Origin: Methanobacteriota archaeon
GTDB taxonomy: Archaea; Thermoplasmatota; Poseidoniia; Poseidoniales; Thalassarchaeaceae
Assembly: GCA_002731195.1 (NCBI GenBank)
Contig: PCAI01000017.1
Coordinates: forward strand, 4,430-14,377
DNA: 9,948 nt
Direction of reading: 5' to 3'
The notes under the pieces were generated by a model. It made no database searches and was not told where the DNA came from. It was given only the letters and a program-made list of their open reading frames with translations. Numbering within the stretch: the stretch's first letter is position 1; every line of letters begins with the position of its first letter. Of this stretch, positions 6,568-9,948 are shown piece after piece. The position numbers and the translations under genes were made by a program.

Positions 6568-7191
6568 ATGGAGCGCGGGCCAAGAGATGGAAAAGAGTCC
6601 TCTCGTATTGATGTCAAGGTTCTTCCTGACTCTGTAGCGAGATTGTGGGAAACAATGTTGAGATTAGACCCGAATTGGGATTTATCCCAATGGTTAGATG
6701 AAAGAGCTTTGGATGAATTGGAATTAGTCGAAGGACATCTTGGGAGAGAGAGGTTGCGACTAGAACAAAGATTACATCGGATTGAAACTTTAGTAAAGAG
6801 ATTAAAGAGGCAACGAGAAGTTCCTGATGGGGTAGTCATAACAGACCCCAACCAAAGAAATTTATTTGATGTATATGAAAATAATCAAACAGGTTCTAAG
6901 AAAGAAAAGAAAGCTAAAATCGATAGTGTGCCCGAAGGTGATGCGATGGTAGATTTTGGTGCTCTTGGATTTGACGATGATCCATTATTGGCCATAGTTT
7001 CAGAACATATATTGAGTATGATGGAAAATGAGAGAATTTCTGGAAATAATGTAGTACATTATTCAGATTTGATAAAAAGGTTTGAATCTCTATCAATTAA
7101 CGAAAGCGAAATAGATGAAGCCATATCGATATTATTACAAAAGAAAATGATTATTGAATTAGATCAAGATATTTTTGGCCTTGAAAATTGA
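6568..7191 (+). CDS. Coiled-coil protein with winged-helix-like C-terminus, function unknown
   Basis: This 207-residue protein starts at ATG 6568; an in-frame TAG at 6559 rules out an earlier start, and AGGT at 6560-6563 is a weak ribosome site. Residues about 15-85 are helical and highly charged (LDELELVEGHLGRERLRLEQRLHRIETL in pieces), and probably form a coiled coil for self-association. A polar linker (NNQTGSKKEKKAK) follows. Residues about 135-205 have the pattern of a winged helix: DPLLAIVSEHIL, HYSDLIKRF, then SEIDEAISILLQKKMI and a short strand, similar in layout to DNA-binding or protein-binding domains that recognise an open start site. I do not recognise the family. Its stop overlaps the possible TTG start of the methyltransferase-like gene (TTGA, 7188-7191), so the two are surely one operon. 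A role as DNA-binding or regulatory partner of that protein is inference. Confidence 0.82.
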   Translation: MERGPRDGKESSRIDVKVLPDSVARLWETMLRLDPNWDLSQWLDERALDELELVEGHLGRERLRLEQRLHRIETLVKRLKRQREVPDGVVITDPNQRNLFDVYENNQTGSKKEKKAKIDSVPEGDAMVDFGALGFDDDPLLAIVSEHILSMMENERISGNNVVHYSDLIKRFESLSINESEIDEAISILLQKKMIIELDQDIFGLEN

Positions 7192-7238
7192 TTGTAAATC
7201 AGATACAATCTTTCAAAAAGAAAATACTTGTAGTAAAA

Positions 7239-9227
7239 ATGATTTCAATGGGCAGTGAAGCATCTGGATGGTTTGGCAGAGTTGACCATGGATGCAATGA
7301 TAGGATAAAACAGATTGAAATTTGGCTTGATTCTTGGGAAACGTCTGTAAGAAAAAATATTCCTATAGCAGCAACACTTCCAAAAAATTGGCCAACCTTG
7401 TCAGCCGGTCTATTATCAGAACCAGGGATGGTTCTTGATACACTACTTTCCAGATATGAAGCAGAGAAGGATGGTATATCGGTAAAAGGGATTGGTTCTA
7501 TTCAAACAAAATTAGTTGATTTAATACTGACTGATGAATTTAAAAATACTGATAATATAAAGAAAAAAGAACCATTAGCAACAATTTCAATATCCGCTTT
7601 ACCTCCAGGTTTTAGAGCATATGCTGAACAAATGAATAATGATGTACAAACTAAATCTGAAATAAATAAATATGAACAAGAAACAAATTATCAAACAATC
7701 ACGGGAATACCTATTCCATTTGCTGATCTCTCTGTTGGTGCAGGAATATTTCCGGATAGAATGTTAAAAATTCATGCCGAGAGATGTGAAAAATTAGGAC
7801 ATTTGCTGCAAAAGGAAGATACAATCAGGCTTTTAGAAGGACTACAACTGCTTGATCTTTCAGAAGTTGCAGTTTATGCAACTAGAAGAAGAATTTTGAT
7901 AACATTAATGAAATTAGGGTTAGTAAGTTTAGATGATGAAAAAGGAAAAATAAGTAAGTTAGATGTTGAATTAATACTTGAAAATAATGTTCTTTGTAGA
8001 GATATTTTAGTTGATGATTGGCCATGGAATGAAAAACCAAGGTTGATTGTTTCAAAACCCCCTTGGTTGAGAATAAAAGATAAGTTCAGAAATGAAGAAA
8101 ATGGGAGTGAGTTAAGAAAAGGTATGTCTGAAAAACTTAGGAATATATATGAAACCAATGGTGAATTAAGATATTCCGCTTTGAAAGGTAATGTTAATTT
8201 ATATCGGTTGTATGTAGAAAGGTCTCTTCAAATTGTACAAAAAGATGGTAAAGTTAGAATGATTGTTCCAGATTCATTACTTCGAGAGAAAAGTAGTTCT
8301 CCTCTGAGAAAGATATTAGTGTCTGAAAATAGATGGGGGACATGTTGGTCTTTTTCGGAAAGTCATAAATTATTTCCAGGCCATTCTCAAGGCGTGCTAG
8401 TAATAGGCATCATAGCAGGAGGTCGTACAGAGGTTTTAACCAGTTTTGGACCTCTTGAAAATGGAGATTTCTCAAATAAAGAAGGATTGAATTCCAAAGC
8501 GCCATTTCTAGAGCTAGAAAGAGGTCCGTGGTCAACATGGACGGATGCTTCTTGGGCCGTTCCAAGAATGCCAAGAGATTCTAGGAAAAGAAAAAGAGCT
8601 TTGAAAGCAATAAATAAGCTTGCACATGAGCCTCGTCTAGGTGAAGAAGATAATTGGCTAAATAGAGGAGATAAAAAAATTCGCATCAAAGTAGGAGAAA
8701 TTGAGCAAAGTAATAATACAAATATTTCAGATTGGAATGATGGAAAAGGTCATGTTCCTTTAATTAGATCTGGACACTTAAAATTGGATGGTGACAATGT
8801 AACACTAAAGCACCCGTTATTTGATCAAGATATGCCCAAACATTCCCCAGAAAGAATCCAGGCTATGTGGAAAGGAGAAGTAAAAGTAAGAAATAAACCT
8901 AGGATAGTTTGTCAAACAGTAATTAATTCTACTCTTGGAAGAAGATTATTATGGTCTGTTGTGCCTAAGGATTGTGCCTTAGGAAATTCAATGAATTATC
9001 TGCAAATATCTGAGCAAACTTGTGAGATGCTAAAAGAAAAGTTTGGGAGTTTAGAAAAGGGCCTGAATATTATAGTTAAATATCTAAATTCGGATGATAT
9101 CAATATTTGGTCAACTGTTTGGGCGGCTAATAGTAATATAAATAATTATGAAATTGTTGATTTGCCTTTTCCAAACCTTACTAGTACTTCCTCATTACCA
9201 TTTAATGGCAATAAAACAGAAATATAG
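7239..9227 (+). CDS. N6-adenine DNA methyltransferase-like protein with altered catalytic motif
   Basis: This 662-residue protein (from ATG 7239) resembles the large adenine methyltransferases of type IIS/TaqI/Eco31I systems. The AdoMet-binding motif I appears as DLSVGAGIF (Asp163 onward, 7725-7751), followed by the helix-rich region and VAVYATRRRIL. Motif IV, normally N-P-P-Y/F/W, is S272-K-P-P-W276 (8052-8066) after a strand (RLIV). Downstream, GNVNLYRLYVERSLQIV, then GKVRMIVPDSLLREK, and a C-terminal NINNYEIVDLPFP (about 634-645) are typical of this family and its target-recognition part. Members methylate adenine in a specific DNA sequence; this one may be inactive or altered because the target-base Asn is missing. 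A TTG at 7188 would add 17 residues and give a 4-base overlap with the preceding gene; no start has a clear ribosome site. No nuclease motif or adjacent restriction gene is visible, so a solitary or regulatory role is possible. Confidence 0.85.
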   Translation: MISMGSEASGWFGRVDHGCNDRIKQIEIWLDSWETSVRKNIPIAATLPKNWPTLSAGLLSEPGMVLDTLLSRYEAEKDGISVKGIGSIQTKLVDLILTDEFKNTDNIKKKEPLATISISALPPGFRAYAEQMNNDVQTKSEINKYEQETNYQTITGIPIPFADLSVGAGIFPDRMLKIHAERCEKLGHLLQKEDTIRLLEGLQLLDLSEVAVYATRRRILITLMKLGLVSLDDEKGKISKLDVELILENNVLCRDILVDDWPWNEKPRLIVSKPPWLRIKDKFRNEENGSELRKGMSEKLRNIYETNGELRYSALKGNVNLYRLYVERSLQIVQKDGKVRMIVPDSLLREKSSSPLRKILVSENRWGTCWSFSESHKLFPGHSQGVLVIGIIAGGRTEVLTSFGPLENGDFSNKEGLNSKAPFLELERGPWSTWTDASWAVPRMPRDSRKRKRALKAINKLAHEPRLGEEDNWLNRGDKKIRIKVGEIEQSNNTNISDWNDGKGHVPLIRSGHLKLDGDNVTLKHPLFDQDMPKHSPERIQAMWKGEVKVRNKPRIVCQTVINSTLGRRLLWSVVPKDCALGNSMNYLQISEQTCEMLKEKFGSLEKGLNIIVKYLNSDDINIWSTVWAANSNINNYEIVDLPFPNLTSTSSLPFNGNKTEI

Positions 9228-9263
9228 TTACAATTGTCTTAATTTTGATTCCGGTCTCGGTAC

Positions 9264-9269
9264 TTTTTT
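9264..9269 (+). terminator. Possible U-tract terminator after the methyltransferase-like gene
   Basis: Six T residues at 9264-9269 come 37 bases after the stop of the methyltransferase-like gene and could end its transcript in the archaeal manner. There is no convincing stem before it. If it works, the NTPase gene downstream needs its own promoter. Confidence 0.3.
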
Positions 9270-9286
9270 AGACATAAGTGATGAAA

Positions 9287-9297
9287 CTAATTATACC
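9287..9297 (+). promoter_or_regulatory. Candidate TATA element before the NTPase gene
   Basis: CTAATTATACC at 9287-9297 is a fair TATA-like element, about 60 bases before ATG 9356. Transcription would begin near 9318, which would fall inside the inverted repeat at 9311-9325. Low specificity; inferred from sequence and spacing only. Confidence 0.3.
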
Positions 9298-9310
9298 TTT
9301 GCAGGATGTG

Positions 9311-9325
9311 CGCTAAGCGTTAGCG
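9311..9325. repeat. Inverted repeat CGCTAA-GCG-TTAGCG in NTPase leader
   Basis: A perfect 6-bp stem (CGCTAA at 9311-9316 with TTAGCG at 9320-9325) and a three-base loop GCG form a small hairpin or a 15-base operator with dyad symmetry. It is GC-rich compared with the surrounding spacer, and lies 30 bases before the NTPase start. It is not followed by a T-run, so it is not a terminator. Confidence 0.5.
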
Positions 9326-9355
9326 TTCCGGGATAGGAAGGATAGTTGAGATATT

Positions 9356-9934
9356 ATGGGAATAAATCCAAAAATAGGAATTACTGGATTGCCTAGGTCT
9401 GGTAAATCTGCAGTTCTCAGAAAAGTAATCGATATGCTTGTCGAGGAAAGAAAGAATGGAGTCACAAGGGGGCCATTCTCGGCTGAGAATTTAATCGGAG
9501 GAATGACGACTGAATCAATTATAGAAAATGGTGAAAGAGTGGGTTATGCTTGCGTTAACATCAGAACTGGTGAAAGGGGAGTGATGGCTCATAGAAATAT
9601 AGATTCGAGATTAAGAATACTTGGTTTTGGCATTGATCCTACTGAGCTAGATAGAGTAGCAGTACCGGCAATAATGGATAGCATAGGGAATTGTGAAATT
9701 TTAGTAATAGACGAGGTAGGTAAATTCTCAGTTGAAAGTGAAATGTTCGTTTCAGCAGTAAGAACCGCATTAAATCATGATATGCCAACGTTGCTTACGT
9801 TACATAAAAAGAGTAGGCACCCACTTCTTCAAGATATTAGAAGAAGAGATGATGGGCGTATACTAGAAGTTACTCCTGTCAATAGAGCATTGCTTCCATA
9901 TAAAATACACAAGTTAGTTAAAGAAATGTATTGA
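9356..9934 (+). CDS. THEP1-family nucleoside-triphosphatase
   Basis: This 192-residue P-loop protein of the archaeal/eukaryotic THEP1 (NTPase_1) family is cytoplasmic; family members hydrolyse ATP, GTP and other nucleotides, and related proteins resemble nucleotide kinases. Walker A is G11-LPRS-GKS18. The family hallmark after it is present: GG-MTTE at 48-53, NGERVGY at 58-64, and TGERGVMAH at 71-79. Walker B is LVIDE at 116-120, followed by VGKF, matching the IDE-x-G-K pattern. Length fits the family, so the gene is complete; its TGA ends 14 bases before the window edge. ATG 9356 is preceded by GGATAGGAAGGATAG and TTGAG, only a loose ribosome site. It follows the methyltransferase-like gene by 128 bases that hold a hairpin and a possible promoter, so it may be a separate unit. 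Its physiological substrate is unknown. Confidence 0.92.
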   Translation: MGINPKIGITGLPRSGKSAVLRKVIDMLVEERKNGVTRGPFSAENLIGGMTTESIIENGERVGYACVNIRTGERGVMAHRNIDSRLRILGFGIDPTELDRVAVPAIMDSIGNCEILVIDEVGKFSVESEMFVSAVRTALNHDMPTLLTLHKKSRHPLLQDIRRRDDGRILEVTPVNRALLPYKIHKLVKEMY

Positions 9935-9948
9935 TTAGATACATCCCC

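Noticed and set aside
6519..6851. Minus-strand 110-codon open frame opposite the coiled-coil gene
   Set aside because: Shadow of the plus-strand gene; composition is Ser/Asn-rich with no domain, and it would overlap the divergent promoter region.
8387..8689. Minus-strand 100-codon open frame
   Set aside because: It lies inside the methyltransferase-like gene, in an antisense frame, without ribosome site or recognisable motif.
7239..9227. A complete restriction-modification system
   Set aside because: No PD-(D/E)xK, HNH or helicase motif is visible in the protein or its neighbours, and motif IV is altered; only a methyltransferase-like protein is supported.
9148..9336. Plus-strand 62-codon open frame overlapping the end of the methyltransferase-like gene
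   Set aside because: Its first third is out-of-frame methyltransferase coding sequence, the rest crosses the spacer with its possible promoter and hairpin; no ribosome site or domain.

Overview
The window is AT-rich, densely coded and looks like the chromosome of a low-GC marine planktonic archaeon, most probably a Marine Group II/III euryarchaeon (Poseidoniales/Pontarchaea type). This is an inference. It rests on a secreted protein with many DDDNDG calcium repeats joined to a plastocyanin-like domain, a membrane protein with a C-terminal zinc ribbon, a THEP1-type NTPase, GTG/TTG starts, patchy Shine-Dalgarno sites and short intergenic gaps. No rRNA, tRNA or other phylogenetic marker is present, so a bacterium is not excluded.

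Left part (1-2655). A large secreted protein is read on the minus strand and runs off the left edge, so only its N-terminal ~413 residues are visible: signal peptide, thrombospondin-type-3-like calcium repeats, then a cupredoxin-like domain in which every copper-ligand position is substituted. Across a 161-base divergent spacer lies panD (aspartate 1-decarboxylase, beta-alanine for pantothenate/CoA). panD converges with only two bases to spare on a seven-helix membrane protein ending in a zinc ribbon.

Middle (2701-6499). A 12-helix MFS transporter sits upstream of the zinc-ribbon membrane protein in the same direction. Divergent from it, a 73-residue two-helix membrane protein is followed closely by a short-chain dehydrogenase/reductase. 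This pair converges on a beta-decarboxylating dehydrogenase of the isocitrate/isopropylmalate/tartrate family, whose cofactor and substrate residues do not fit a standard LeuB.

Right part (6568-9934). A tight divergent spacer leads to a two-gene unit: a coiled-coil plus winged-helix-like protein, and a large Eco31I/TaqI-like adenine DNA methyltransferase homologue with a substituted catalytic motif IV (SKPPW instead of NPPY/W). After 128 bases, which include a hairpin, comes a THEP1-family nucleoside-triphosphatase. There is no recognisable restriction endonuclease. The methyltransferase-like protein and its coiled-coil/winged-helix partner are the best candidate here for an undescribed module.

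Most genes are housekeeping or metabolic and are not obviously linked functionally; the two coupled pairs (small membrane protein with SDR; coiled-coil protein with methyltransferase) are the clearest operon-like units.
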